Source: an uncultured Lachnospiraceae bacterium (GTDB lineage Bacteria > Bacillota > Clostridia > Lachnospirales > Lachnospiraceae). From it: 64,000 nt of DNA. Both the position numbers and the translations under genes were made by a program. Location of the stretch: NCBI GenBank assembly GCA_902776305.1, contig CACYPS010000014.1, positions 1 through 64,000 on the forward strand. The letters run 5' to 3'. Under the pieces are notes generated by a model. The model did not search any database, was not told where the DNA came from, and saw nothing but the letters and a program-made list of their open reading frames with translations. Below, piece by piece: positions 25,620 through 34,897 of this stretch (position 1 is its first letter; each line of letters starts with the position of its first letter).

Positions 25620-27689
25620 TTATTCTTCAGCAGCTTTCTTCTTCGTAGCTCTCTTTCTGGTTGTCTTCTTAACCTCTTCTACGACCTTCTCGCCTGCTTC
25701 TGCAGCTTTATCGCCGATCTCAGCAGCAGCCTTCTTGACAGCTTTCTTTCTCGCTGTCTTCTTCGGTTCGTCTGTCACATAATCGAACTCGAATACCGCA
25801 CATCCGTATGCCGGAAGATCATAAGCGATTGCGTACGGTCTGTTATCGCACTCGCCCTCGGTAGCCTTGTAGGTCTTCTTCGCTCTCTCCTCTGTTCCGC
25901 CATACTTCGGATCCATGGAGTTAAGGACCAGCTTGTAGTTGCCGAGAACCGGAACACCGCATCTGTAATCCGGACGAGCCATCGGAGTCATATTCAGGAC
26001 GAACAGAAGACTCTTCTTGCCGTCGGAGGACTTACGCATGAAGCTGTAGATACTGCGGTCAGCGTCATCAGCATTGATCCATTCGAATCCGAGCGGATCG
26101 TAGTCTGTGCCATGGAGGCACTGATACTTCGCATACATCTTCCACAGATCGCGTACATAATCCTGCAGCTGCTTATTCAGATCCGTCTCGAGCAGGAACC
26201 AGTCGATCTCACGCTCCTCGCTCCACTCTCTCTGCTGACCGAATTCCTGGCCCATGAAGAGAAGCTTCTTGCCCGGGTGACCCATCATATAAGTATAGCC
26301 TGCACGCAGGTTGTGGAACTTGTCCTCATAGATGCCCGGCATCTTGCTCCACATGGAGCACTTCAGATGAACGACCTCATCGTGTGAGAGAACAAGAATA
26401 TAATTCTCGCTGTATGCATAAGATGTGGAGAATGTCATCTTATAATGGTTGCCCTTGCGGAACAGCGGGTCGAGCTTCATATACTCAAGGAAGTCATTCA
26501 TCCAGCCCATGTTCCACTTCATGGAGAATCCGAGTCCGTCTTCCTCGACCTTGGCTGTGACCTTCGGCCATGCGGTGGATTCCTCAGCGATCATGACAGC
26601 GCCCTTATTTCTGCCGAGCAGGCAGGAATTCATATGTTTAAAGAACTCGATTGCTTCGAGGTTCTTATTCTCACCATACTTGTTTGCGACCCACTCGCCG
26701 TCTTTCTTGCCGTAATCCAGATACAGCATGGAAGCGACAGCGTCTACGCGCAGACCGTCAACATGGAAGAATTCTACCCAGTAAAGGGCATTGGCCATAA
26801 GGAAGTTCTTGACTTCCGGACGACCGTAATTATAAATCTTGGTTCCCCACTCCGGATGCTCGCCCTGGCGAGGATCCTTGTGCTCATAGAGCTCTGTTCC
26901 GTCGAAGCATGCAAGACCTGCGGCGTCTTTCGGGAAGTGAGCCGGTACCCAGTCAAGGATGACGCCGATTCCCTTCTTATGGAAATAGTTGACCATGTAC
27001 TGGAAGTCGTTCGGAGTTCCGTAGCGGGATGTCGGTGCATAGTAGCCCGTTACCTGATATCCCCAGGATCCGTCAAACGGATGCTCGGCAATACCCATCA
27101 GCTCGATATGAGTGTAGCCCATGTCCTTGCAGTAATCGGCTGCTTTCTCAGCAAACTCACGATAATTGTAGAAGCCTTCCTTGCCTCTTCCGGCTGATTC
27201 GGGATGCTTCATCCAGGAGCCGATATGGCATTCATAGATGATCATCGGATCACTCTTTATATCAAATTTCTGGCGTTTCTTCATCCATGCGGAATCCGTC
27301 CATTTCAGATTGCGGAGATCTGCAATAACGGATGCTGTGCCCGGACGGAGCTCAGCCTGATTTCCGAACGGATCGGCTTTGTAAAGGTGCTCGCCCTGGT
27401 AACCGATGATAAAGTACTTGTACATCTGGCCGGCTTTCGCATTGGGAATGAACCCCTGCCATACGCCGATGTCATCTTCATTTGTGATGATGTTAGCCTC
27501 AGTATCCCAGTCATTGAACTCACCGATGACAGATACACGCTGTGCATTCGGAGCCCACACTGCGAAGTAAGTTCCGTCTACTCCGTCGATGGTGGTGGGG
27601 TGCGCACCGAGCTTCTTATAAAGATCGTAGTGCGTAGCATGACCGAAAAGATACTGATCCAGTTCTGAAAACAGATATTCATTTTCCAT
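25620..27689 (-). CDS. glgB: 1,4-alpha-glucan branching enzyme with basic C-terminal tail
   Basis: GH13 branching enzyme of 689 residues. The CBM48 domain has YFAVWAPNAQRVSVIGEFND near residues 40-59. Catalytic motifs are HIELMGIAEHPFDGSWGYQ, GLRVDAVASMLY (nucleophile near 314), MIAEESTAWP (acid near 364), LSHDEVVHLKCSM (near 436) and MGQEFGQQREW. After the normal beta domain comes a tail of about 55 residues rich in Lys, Ala, Thr and Arg (KKTARKKAVKKAAAEIGDKA, then VKKTTRKRATKKKAAEE), like the disordered basic tails of some DNA- or surface-binding proteins. AGAGG lies 7 bases before ATG 27689. The leader contains several short hairpins. It is paralogous to the next gene downstream. Confidence 0.92.
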   Translation of the reverse strand: MENEYLFSELDQYLFGHATHYDLYKKLGAHPTTIDGVDGTYFAVWAPNAQRVSVIGEFNDWDTEANIITNEDDIGVWQGFIPNAKAGQMYKYFIIGYQGEHLYKADPFGNQAELRPGTASVIADLRNLKWTDSAWMKKRQKFDIKSDPMIIYECHIGSWMKHPESAGRGKEGFYNYREFAEKAADYCKDMGYTHIELMGIAEHPFDGSWGYQVTGYYAPTSRYGTPNDFQYMVNYFHKKGIGVILDWVPAHFPKDAAGLACFDGTELYEHKDPRQGEHPEWGTKIYNYGRPEVKNFLMANALYWVEFFHVDGLRVDAVASMLYLDYGKKDGEWVANKYGENKNLEAIEFFKHMNSCLLGRNKGAVMIAEESTAWPKVTAKVEEDGLGFSMKWNMGWMNDFLEYMKLDPLFRKGNHYKMTFSTSYAYSENYILVLSHDEVVHLKCSMWSKMPGIYEDKFHNLRAGYTYMMGHPGKKLLFMGQEFGQQREWSEEREIDWFLLETDLNKQLQDYVRDLWKMYAKYQCLHGTDYDPLGFEWINADDADRSIYSFMRKSSDGKKSLLFVLNMTPMARPDYRCGVPVLGNYKLVLNSMDPKYGGTEERAKKTYKATEGECDNRPYAIAYDLPAYGCAVFEFDYVTDEPKKTARKKAVKKAAAEIGDKAAEAGEKVVEEVKKTTRKRATKKKAAEE

Positions 27690-27795
27690 AGGATTACCTC
27701 TTCTTTCGCAGCAGAAGCTGCTTCTCCTTTATTTAGTGCATTATGCCGAAATCCCCCCAGATACACGGGGACATTATATGTATTATTATAAACTT

Positions 27796-27834
27796 AAATG
27801 GGGTGCATGTAAATAAATTTTATGCACCCCATTT
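27796..27834 (-). terminator. Perfect 13-bp hairpin between tatD and glgB
   Basis: AAATGGGGTGCAT (27796-27808) and ATGCACCCCATTT (27822-27834) pair perfectly with a 13-base AT-rich loop. Read on the minus strand it is followed by TTTAAGTTTATAATAATA, so it may terminate tatD transcription or act in the glgB leader. Confidence 0.6.
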
Positions 27835-28050
27835 CGTGAAATTGATATTCAATTTGTATAATTCGGCAATTTTACCATATCTTTTGTGTAATGTTATGAT
27901 ACTTGGGCACATCCTACATGAGCAAGAAGTGAGGGAAGGACCCCACGAATTGCGAATGTAGGACAGGATTGTGGGAGTGAGTAAGCACGGAACAATCCGT
28001 AATCGACTTTTAGCGACCTTATCGGAAATGTGCCGGCAGACTCTCAGGAG
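27835..28050. other. Gene-free spacer downstream of tatD
   Basis: No coding region, tRNA or clear terminator is seen. Short similar words recur (CTACATGAGCAAGAAGTGAGGG and, about 50 bp later, AATGTAGGACAGG and GGGAGTGAGTAAG), hinting at a decayed repeat. Confidence 0.3.
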
Positions 28051-28881
28051 TCAGGGAAACAGGAACAGCCGACGCGCATTTTCCTCAGTAATCCGCTCGA
28101 CCTCCTCAGGGCTCACGCCCTTCAGCTCAGCGATCGCCTGCACCACATACGGCAGATACAGCGAACAATTTCGCTTTCCCCGGTAAGGCACCGGAGCAAG
28201 ATACGGGCAGTCCGTCTCAAGTATTATGTACTCAAGCGGCGTGTCCGCCACGACTTCCTTGATCTTTTTGGCATTTTTAAATGTTACGACACCGCCGATT
28301 CCCAGATAAAACCCGAGTTCCCGTGTATAGATCCGAGCCTGTTCCGCCGAATAAGAATAGCAGTGCATGACGCCTTTTCGCTCAGTCGGGCCGCTGCTCG
28401 CGCCCGGCGCAGCCGACCCGTGCAGGGCTTCCCACAGAGAACCCTTTCCGTACATTTCCCGAAGAATCTCCAGCGTATCCGCCGCTGCTTCCCTCGAGTG
28501 AATAACGACCGGTTTACCGCACTCCAGTGCCAGATTGATCTGCTTTCGGAAAGCCGCCTTCTGAAGCTCCTGCTCCTCTTTGTTCCAGTAATAATCGAGC
28601 CCGATCTCGCCAACGGCAAGGACCTTCGGATTCTTCATGTCCTCACGAATTTCCCCGAGCAGCTCATCTGTGAGATCTCCGATTTCATCCGGATGTAGAC
28701 CCATGGCACCATAGACAAAGTCATAGCGATCCATCAGGCTGCGGATCTTCGGCAGGCTCTCCTTCGTGGATCCGATGTCCAGCACAAGACCGATATTATT
28801 CTCCTGCAGTGACCCGATGAGCTCCTCCCGATCCGCATCAAAGGCCTCGTCGTCATAGTGTACGTGTGTATCTATTATCAT
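28051..28881 (-). CDS. tatD: TatD-family metal-dependent deoxyribonuclease
   Basis: A 276-residue TIM-barrel hydrolase of the TatD/YcfH family, implicated in DNA end processing or D-aminoacyl-tRNA editing in different members. Metal ligands are seen in IDTHVHYDDEAF (HxH), GEIGLDYYW (Glu), VVIHSREAAADT (His), MHCYSY (His) and LETDCPYLAPVPYRGK (Asp). A Gly/Ala/Ser-rich insert of about 20 residues (LHGSAAPGASSGPTERKG) precedes the HCYS motif. It lies downstream of metG with a terminator-like hairpin between them. GAGG lies 8 bases before ATG 28881. Confidence 0.93.
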   Translation of the reverse strand: MIIDTHVHYDDEAFDADREELIGSLQENNIGLVLDIGSTKESLPKIRSLMDRYDFVYGAMGLHPDEIGDLTDELLGEIREDMKNPKVLAVGEIGLDYYWNKEEQELQKAAFRKQINLALECGKPVVIHSREAAADTLEILREMYGKGSLWEALHGSAAPGASSGPTERKGVMHCYSYSAEQARIYTRELGFYLGIGGVVTFKNAKKIKEVVADTPLEYIILETDCPYLAPVPYRGKRNCSLYLPYVVQAIAELKGVSPEEVERITEENARRLFLFP

Positions 28882-28944
28882 ATGCCTTCCTCATTCTGCC
28901 AATGCTTCTACGCATTATTCTTGATTTCTGCAACAAGTAAAATT

Positions 28945-28981
28945 TACGGAAGTAAGGAGCAGTTTTGTCCTTACTTCCGTA
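28945..28981 (-). terminator. 14-bp perfect hairpin after metG
   Basis: TACGGAAGTAAGGA and its exact complement TCCTTACTTCCGTA are separated by 9 bases. On the minus strand the hairpin starts 28 bp past the metG stop and is followed by AATTTTACTTG, a weak U tract. Confidence 0.7.
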
Positions 28982-29008
28982 GTTTCAATTGCTATCACAT
29001 AATTAGCT

Positions 29009-31018
29009 TTAACAAATCTCCGATCCCGCCGGGAACTCACCCTTCTCCGGCGTCATCAGGGAAAGATTGCCCTCCGCATCCTCAGCGCAGAGGATCATGC
29101 CCTGGCTCTCAAGCCCTGCCATCTTCCGCGGCGCAAGATTCACGATGACCATGACCTTCTTGCCCACCATGTCTTCCGGTGTGTACTTCGGACGAAGTCC
29201 GGAGCAGATCTGAACCGTCTCATTCGGTCCGATTTTGACCTGAGAGCAGAGAAGCTTCTTTGATTTCTTTACAGCTTCGCATTTAATGATTTCACCGACG
29301 CGGAATTCGCATTTCGCAAAATCGTCGTATGTGCAGATCTCCTTGTGCTCTATCGGAGCAGCCTCGGCCTCAGCTTTCTCCTCAGCCTTTTCTTCCGCTT
29401 TCTCCTCCGTCTTCGGTGCAAGTGCAGCCTTCTGGGCTTCCTCAATCACCTCGACCTGCTTCAGAACATCCTCGACCTTCATTCTTGCGAACAGGATCTC
29501 CGGTTTATCCGTTACCTTATTGCCTGACGGATAGTTTCCGACGTGTGTGAGATCTTCGAGGTCCACAACAGAAGCGTTGATCTGCGCGAAAATCTTCTCG
29601 ACTGTTTCCGGCATGAAGGCCTGAAGAAGAGACGCACCGGTCGTGATACCGTCAAGCAGGTTGTAAAGCACTGTCGCCAGTCTGTCCTGCGCAGCCTCAT
29701 CCTTTGCAAGCTTCCACGGCTCTGTCTCATCGATATACTTGTTGCATCTCTTGAAGAGATTGAATATCTCTGTCAGCGCATCCGCAACATGAAGTCTTTC
29801 CATGTGCCCCTCGACCTTGCCGACAGCAGCTGTCATATGAGCGTGAAGGTCATCATCGATGCCCTGATCGTCGCAAATGCCCCGGTTCTCGGCAACGCCT
29901 CCGAAATATTTGTTGCTCATGGCGATTGTACGGTTCACGAGATTGCCCATTGTATTGGCAAGCTCGGAGTTCATGCGCTCGACCATCAGCTCCCAGGAGA
30001 TGACGCCGTCATTTTCAAACGGCATCTCGTGAAGCACGAAATAACGTACCGCGTCGACGCCGAATATTCCTGCCAGATCGTCCGCGTAGATTACATTGCC
30101 CTTGGACTTGCTCATCTTGCCGCCGCTCTGGAGCAGCCACGGATGACCGAAGACCTGCTTCGGAAGCGGAACATCCAGAGACATAAGGAAGATCGGCCAG
30201 TAAATAGTATGGAAGCGAATAATATCCTTACCGATCAGATGGAGATCCGCCGGCCAATACTTCTTGAAACGGTCAGTATGGTTGCCGTCCGCATCATATC
30301 CGATACCCGTGATGTAGTTTGTCAGCGCATCCAGCCATACATAGGTGACATGCTTCGGATCGAAATCGACCGGGATACCCCATGTAAAGGATGTTCTGGA
30401 AACACACAGATCCTGCAGACCCGGGAGAAGGAAGTTGTTCATCATCTCATTCTTGCGGGATTCCGGCTGAATGAATTCGGGATGCGTGTTGATGTGCTCG
30501 ATCAGGCGGTCTGCGTATTTGCTCATCTTAAAGAAATAAGCTTCCTCGGATGCCGGAGAGACTTCTCCTCCGCAGTCCGGGCACTTGCCGTCCACGAGCT
30601 GTGACTCTGTATAGAAGGACTCGCAGGCGGTACAGTACATTCCCTCATAGGAACCCTTGTAGATGTCACCCTTCTCGTACATCTTGCGGAACATTTTCTG
30701 TACCTGTCTCTCATGATCTTCGTCCGTTGTACGGATGAACTTATCATAAGAAGTATTCATGAGATCCCAGATCCTGCGGACTTCCCCTGCCGTCTTGTCG
30801 ACGTAGGCTTTCGGGGAAACGCCGGCTTCATTTGCTTTATTTTCAATCTTCTGACCATGCTCATCCGTACCGGTCTGGAAGAAGACATCGTATCCTTCCT
30901 GACGCTTAAAACGGGCGATAGCATCGGCCAGAATGATCTCATACGTATTTCCGATATGCGGCTTGCCTGATGTGTAGGCGATGGCCGTCGTGATGTAGTA
31001 TTTTCCTCTGTCCTTCAT
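29009..31018 (-). CDS. metG: Methionyl-tRNA synthetase
   Basis: Charges initiator and elongator tRNA with methionine. It has 669 residues, class I. Motifs are TSGKPHIGNTYE (HIGH type, near residue 21), a CTAC...CPDCGG zinc knuckle at about 126-146, KMSKSKGN near 300, an anticodon-binding helical domain, then a Glu/Ala/Lys linker (EEKAEEKAEEKAEAEAAP). It ends in a C-terminal tRNA-binding OB domain (KCEFRVGEIIKCEAVKKSKK) that also mediates dimerisation. The start at ATG 31018 follows GAGGAGG by 8 bases; a TTG at 31042 is less likely. A promoter with 17-bp spacing is at 31072-31100. Confidence 0.97.
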   Translation of the reverse strand: MKDRGKYYITTAIAYTSGKPHIGNTYEIILADAIARFKRQEGYDVFFQTGTDEHGQKIENKANEAGVSPKAYVDKTAGEVRRIWDLMNTSYDKFIRTTDEDHERQVQKMFRKMYEKGDIYKGSYEGMYCTACESFYTESQLVDGKCPDCGGEVSPASEEAYFFKMSKYADRLIEHINTHPEFIQPESRKNEMMNNFLLPGLQDLCVSRTSFTWGIPVDFDPKHVTYVWLDALTNYITGIGYDADGNHTDRFKKYWPADLHLIGKDIIRFHTIYWPIFLMSLDVPLPKQVFGHPWLLQSGGKMSKSKGNVIYADDLAGIFGVDAVRYFVLHEMPFENDGVISWELMVERMNSELANTMGNLVNRTIAMSNKYFGGVAENRGICDDQGIDDDLHAHMTAAVGKVEGHMERLHVADALTEIFNLFKRCNKYIDETEPWKLAKDEAAQDRLATVLYNLLDGITTGASLLQAFMPETVEKIFAQINASVVDLEDLTHVGNYPSGNKVTDKPEILFARMKVEDVLKQVEVIEEAQKAALAPKTEEKAEEKAEEKAEAEAAPIEHKEICTYDDFAKCEFRVGEIIKCEAVKKSKKLLCSQVKIGPNETVQICSGLRPKYTPEDMVGKKVMVIVNLAPRKMAGLESQGMILCAEDAEGNLSLMTPEKGEFPAGSEIC

Positions 31019-31071
31019 TCTGCACTCCTCCTCTTTTTGCAAAATACCTGGAATTCCCGGGTATCGTTACA

Positions 31072-31100
31072 ATCATACTCTCTTTTGAGCTATTGCGCAA
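31072..31100 (-). promoter_or_regulatory. Promoter of metG
   Basis: Minus strand TTGCGC (31095-31100), 17 bp, TATGAT (31072-31077), about 55 bp ahead of the metG start. The -35 directly abuts the duplicated DUF2298 3' end. Confidence 0.6.
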
Positions 31101-31251
31101 GGCGATGGAATCGCCCGAAATTCGATCATGAGGTTCGCGGAGCGGTTCTCATGATAGGCCTTGTCGGAAGTTCCGTAAGGAACTCCCGGCAAAAGGGCGA
31201 TGAAATCGCCCGAAATTCGATCATGAGGTTCGCGGAGCGGTTCTCATGATA
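31101..31251. repeat. 95-bp period duplication of the DUF2298 gene 3' end
   Basis: The 56-bp blocks 31101-31156 and 31196-31251 are identical except for one base. The right block contains the last ten codons and stop of the 31221-33725 gene (IMRTAPRTS) plus 25 bp beyond; the left block repeats all of it past the stop. The spacer between the blocks holds the short palindrome TTCCGTAAGGAA with CGG/CCG flanks. Confidence 0.9.
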
Positions 31252-33725
31252 TACGTAGTCTCGCCGTCCGAATACGCCACCTGCCCAAGACTCTGGAGCA
31301 GGGAATCATTGAGATCCGGGTACTTCTGCCGCTCCAGCTGCCCGATATAAATATATGAAATATTATACTTATCGATCAGCTGCCGCACCGTCTCCTCGTC
31401 CTGCGACGTGTAAATCGTCTGGCAATCTGCAGCCCTGACGTTCAGCGAATCCGTATCGTTTCTCCACAGCCATTCATGGACGTACCAGCCCAGTACCGTA
31501 GGAAGTCCCGTCGCAACGGAAACACGCTGATAATCCGTATAGCTGTCGCCCGGTGCCTCCAATACCACGGGCCGTCCGGTGACCTTATTATTGAGCCAGC
31601 TGATGGCGTCAAAGTCCGTGCTCATCGACTCGTCCACAAAGACCGATGCGTCTGTGCTGATCCGGTTATTGCTCTTGAAGACATTCCCGAACCACGAGTC
31701 AATACTCTTAAAGATATATCCCGCCGTGAACACGACCAGCACCAGTGCGATAATCGAAAAGATCCTTCCGGCTCTTCTGCCGCGAAGGTAGCATCTCTCG
31801 ATCACATATCCCATCATCATGCCGAACAGGATGAAGGCCTGATATGTCAGCTTGAACATCGTATTGGCGCGGTAATGTTCTCCGCCGTAAATATCCTTCA
31901 CATAGATGACCTCCGGCATGAGGATGAGTCCCAGCGCACAAAGACCGATCAGAATCACCACAAGATCCGGCAGATACAAGCCGAACAGCACTCTGCCGTC
32001 GTCCGAAGAATCCTCGATCATAGGTCCCTCATCGAGCGCCTGTTTCTTCTCCTCGTCCGTGGCATTTTTCCGGAATTTCAGCCGGGCAAATGCTCTCGCA
32101 GCCGTCTTTCTCTCCTGCTCCGCCTCCTCAGCGTCACTCATCGCCGGCTTTTCCTCAAACAGCTCTGCAGGCTTCTCATCGTCTTCAGCCTCTTCCGCCT
32201 CCGAATTCTCGCCGGCCGATACCGCTTCCGTCATGAGTTCCTGATTTTTAGCTGCACCCGCGGCTGATATCCGGTCATCCTTGCCGTCAGCATCAGCTGC
32301 GGCTTCGACCGAACCGTTTGCACTGTCTGCCGCTGCATTGCGCACAGCGGACGATGCACGCATTTCCGCAAAATGGTTTCTTTGCTCAAGGACGATCATG
32401 AGGATGAATCCGGCGAGCACCGCCATCGGAAGTCCCCACAAAACCAGGAACTGGTAGGGCACCGTGTGCGTTGTACACAGACCGATTTCCGAAGAAATCT
32501 GGTCAAAGTTCATTGTGAAGGGAAGGCATGCGATATACCCAATGACAAATGCCTCCGCCGCCTGACCCGCCATGACGACCGCAAATCGGACAAGATCTTT
32601 CTGATACTTCCATAGATTCATAAAGAATACTATAGAGCCGCAGACAACGAAATAAATCGGAAAATCCCAGAAATTTGTAAAACGGAAAATTCCCGTGAAG
32701 AAACCGATCAAAATAATCTCCGGCTGTGCAAGGATCTCAATAAGCAGAGTCTTTGTGGTGAGCCGCTTCGGCTTGCGGGAAGGATCCGTCTCCGCAAGAA
32801 CCTTCTGCGCATACGCATAAGCGATAGCCGTGACTGCGACCACAAAGAGAATATCAAGATAGTGCGCATGCAGGTCACCGAGAACCGTGGAGTAAGCGGG
32901 ATATTCATGAATCGTCTTATCCGGAAGATCCGGATCATATCCTATATAACGCGTGGAATCCGGGAACCAGTAAGCGTACTCATCCCCCCTCGCGCTGTAG
33001 ATGAGCGGTTTGATAATACCGTAGATAACGTAATGAAAATTTCCGCAGAATGCGACTGCCCATCCGGCAATCGTCGCTGATACCCACGGAGCTTCCTTCC
33101 CTAACTTTCCGAAACGATCCCGCATCAGCTGCCAAACCAGGGAAAACGGAGCGCAGAAAGAAAATGTCGTAACCAGCGCGCGCATAACATTGTACCCGAC
33201 GCCGACATTGATGCCTGTCAGCTTGATCATCCAGGCCGTAACATACTGTCCTCCATAATAATAGTTGATCGGTTCACCGGAATACCACATATCCTCGAAC
33301 GGCAGCCAGAGTGATCTCATCATGGACGTCAGGAAACCATAATCCATGAATTTCTCCGTACCGTAGGCTTCCGGCTTAAAGCCGATGATCCACACCCATA
33401 TAAGGTAAATAAAGAGGAACAGGACTTCCTCAACTGCGATCAGAACATAATTGGCCTCACTGAACAGTGTCTCCATCTTCAGCTTGAAGAACAGCGCAAT
33501 ATTCAGGGCAAACAGCACAACGGTGACGATCAGCATGTTGAGCTGAACGAATTTCAGTATGTGCATACTGTTCAGCCAGAAAAACACCATAGACGAAATC
33601 AGAATCGCTATAGATTTAGAAAATATCCAGCCCCGGTCCTCGAACCTTCGAAATATAAGTCCCGTGAGAGGCATAAAGCCCAGACCGAGAGCTGCTGTAA
33701 ATAACCACCAGACAATTATACTCAC
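31221..33725 (-). CDS. YYY/DUF2298-type polytopic membrane protein
   Basis: An 834-residue integral membrane protein with about 15 hydrophobic helices. The segment MWYSGEPINYYYGGQYVTAW near residues 144-163 is the YYY signature of DUF2298 proteins, which look like GT-C type glycosyltransferases using lipid-linked sugars; the reaction is not established. A cytosolic loop of about 130 residues in the middle is very acidic and Ala/Glu-rich (ENSEAEEAEDDEKPAELFEE). A probable extracellular C-terminal region follows the last helix. It starts with GTG at 33725, with GAAGG 7 bases before it. The 3' end is duplicated beyond the stop. It lies upstream of metG on the same strand. Confidence 0.82.
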   Translation of the reverse strand: MSIIVWWLFTAALGLGFMPLTGLIFRRFEDRGWIFSKSIAILISSMVFFWLNSMHILKFVQLNMLIVTVVLFALNIALFFKLKMETLFSEANYVLIAVEEVLFLFIYLIWVWIIGFKPEAYGTEKFMDYGFLTSMMRSLWLPFEDMWYSGEPINYYYGGQYVTAWMIKLTGINVGVGYNVMRALVTTFSFCAPFSLVWQLMRDRFGKLGKEAPWVSATIAGWAVAFCGNFHYVIYGIIKPLIYSARGDEYAYWFPDSTRYIGYDPDLPDKTIHEYPAYSTVLGDLHAHYLDILFVVAVTAIAYAYAQKVLAETDPSRKPKRLTTKTLLIEILAQPEIILIGFFTGIFRFTNFWDFPIYFVVCGSIVFFMNLWKYQKDLVRFAVVMAGQAAEAFVIGYIACLPFTMNFDQISSEIGLCTTHTVPYQFLVLWGLPMAVLAGFILMIVLEQRNHFAEMRASSAVRNAAADSANGSVEAAADADGKDDRISAAGAAKNQELMTEAVSAGENSEAEEAEDDEKPAELFEEKPAMSDAEEAEQERKTAARAFARLKFRKNATDEEKKQALDEGPMIEDSSDDGRVLFGLYLPDLVVILIGLCALGLILMPEVIYVKDIYGGEHYRANTMFKLTYQAFILFGMMMGYVIERCYLRGRRAGRIFSIIALVLVVFTAGYIFKSIDSWFGNVFKSNNRISTDASVFVDESMSTDFDAISWLNNKVTGRPVVLEAPGDSYTDYQRVSVATGLPTVLGWYVHEWLWRNDTDSLNVRAADCQTIYTSQDEETVRQLIDKYNISYIYIGQLERQKYPDLNDSLLQSLGQVAYSDGETTYIMRTAPRTS

Positions 33726-33779
33726 TGATATACCTTCTTTCTGAAAATTATATCATCTTCAAGAACGCCTCAGCGTTCT

Positions 33780-33849
33780 TGCCGCGACTTGCGCGGCGCC
33801 AAGGCACCTTCCTCTGCGCACGTCTGCGATCCGCCGAAGGCTTGCCGGC
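33780..33849. repeat. GC-rich dispersed repeat, copy 2 (in gene-free 33726-34113)
   Basis: Aligns with 10113-10182 (TGCCGCGAC..., ...TGCGATCCGCCG). Just before it, AAGAACGCCTCAGCGTTCTT (33760-33779) is a hairpin. The rest of the 388-bp gap between the DUF2298 and rubrerythrin genes shows no gene. TTGACA at 34018-34023 could be a -35 for the rubrerythrin, but a matching -10 is poor. Confidence 0.6.
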
Positions 33850-34113
33850 TTCATCCATACGAATCCTTTTTTCGCCGGTTATCAATACAGTATACCTTTT
33901 TTCTTTGTATGTATCAAGGAAACAAAACATGAGATTCAATCTCAGTTAGCATTGGCTATTCTTGCATTTTGTGATATCGTGTACATGTAATCAGAAATCA
34001 ATGTGTCATTCGGTCTGTTGACACACCATTTTAATAAAAACAACGGAATCGAAGCGGCACATCGAGAGACAAAGGCATTTGTCTTAATTTTAATAAAGTA
34101 AGGAGAAAGAGCT

Positions 34114-34656
34114 ATGGCAAAATGGGTATGTTCAGTATGTGGTTATGTTCATGAAGGTGACACTCCTCCGGAAAAGTGCCCGGTATGTAAGGTTCCGGCT
34201 GAGAAGTTCGTTAAGCAGAGCGAAGAAATGACATGGGCATCAGAGCATGTAGTCGGCGTTGCATCGGATGTTCCGGAAGACATCAAAGCAGATCTCCGTT
34301 CTAATTTCGAAGGCGAGTGCTCTGAAGTCGGTATGTACCTTGCAATGGCTCGCGTCGCTTTCCGCGAAGGCTATCCGGAAGTCGGTCTCTACTATGAGAA
34401 GGCTGCATTTGAAGAAGCAGAACATGCTGCTAAATTCGCTGAGCTTCTCGGCGAAGTCATCACAGACAGCACAAAGAAGAACCTTCAGCTTCGCGTAGAT
34501 GCCGAGAACGGCGCAACAGCCGGCAAGACAGATCTCGCAAAGAGAGCAAAAGCCCTCAACCTCGATGCAATCCATGACACAGTACATGAGATGGCTCGCG
34601 ACGAGGCTCGTCACGGCAAAGCTTTCAAGGGTCTGCTTGACAGATACTTCGGCTAA
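34114..34656 (+). CDS. Reverse rubrerythrin (rubredoxin domain first)
   Basis: Non-haem iron peroxidase that reduces hydrogen peroxide (and oxygen in characterised reverse rubrerythrins) in anaerobes. It has 180 residues. The N-terminal rubredoxin-like domain carries CSVCGY and CPVCKVP (four iron-binding Cys within residues 6-28). The ferritin-like four-helix domain follows, with diiron ligands in [21 protein letters not shown] and DEARHGKAF. This order is the reverse of classical rubrerythrin. AAGGAG lies about 7 bases upstream of ATG 34114. It is followed by a hairpin terminator and then by a classical rubrerythrin. Confidence 0.93.
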   Translation: MAKWVCSVCGYVHEGDTPPEKCPVCKVPAEKFVKQSEEMTWASEHVVGVASDVPEDIKADLRSNFEGECSEVGMYLAMARVAFREGYPEVGLYYEKAAFEEAEHAAKFAELLGEVITDSTKKNLQLRVDAENGATAGKTDLAKRAKALNLDAIHDTVHEMARDEARHGKAFKGLLDRYFG

Positions 34657-34709
34657 AGAACAGTTCACGTTGCATCAGCATCGTTACATCTACAGATCAT
34701 GATATCAGC

Positions 34710-34731
34710 AGGGGAGCAGACATGCTCCCCT
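34710..34731 (+). terminator. Hairpin between the two rubrerythrin genes
   Basis: AGGGGAGCA and TGCTCCCCT form a 9-bp stem with a 4-base loop, followed by TGCATTC rather than a strong U run, so termination may be partial. The remaining spacer to 34897 holds no gene. Confidence 0.55.
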
Positions 34732-34897
34732 TGCATTCGCTGAAATCCGTGTCATGAATCTGCAGTGCATACGACAATTTAAGCCCCGCTCGCGAGACTT
34801 CACGCAGGACTTAAGGTTCAGTGTCAGCTGACGTAATTTCAAACCGGATCCCTGCACATCCTCTCGGTGCCGGGCAAGTAATAGAAAGGAGTCCAAT

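Noticed and set aside
33748-33939. 63-residue minus-strand open frame
   Set aside because: It crosses the GC-rich dispersed repeat and a hairpin, has no ribosome binding site, and reads into basic low-complexity sequence.
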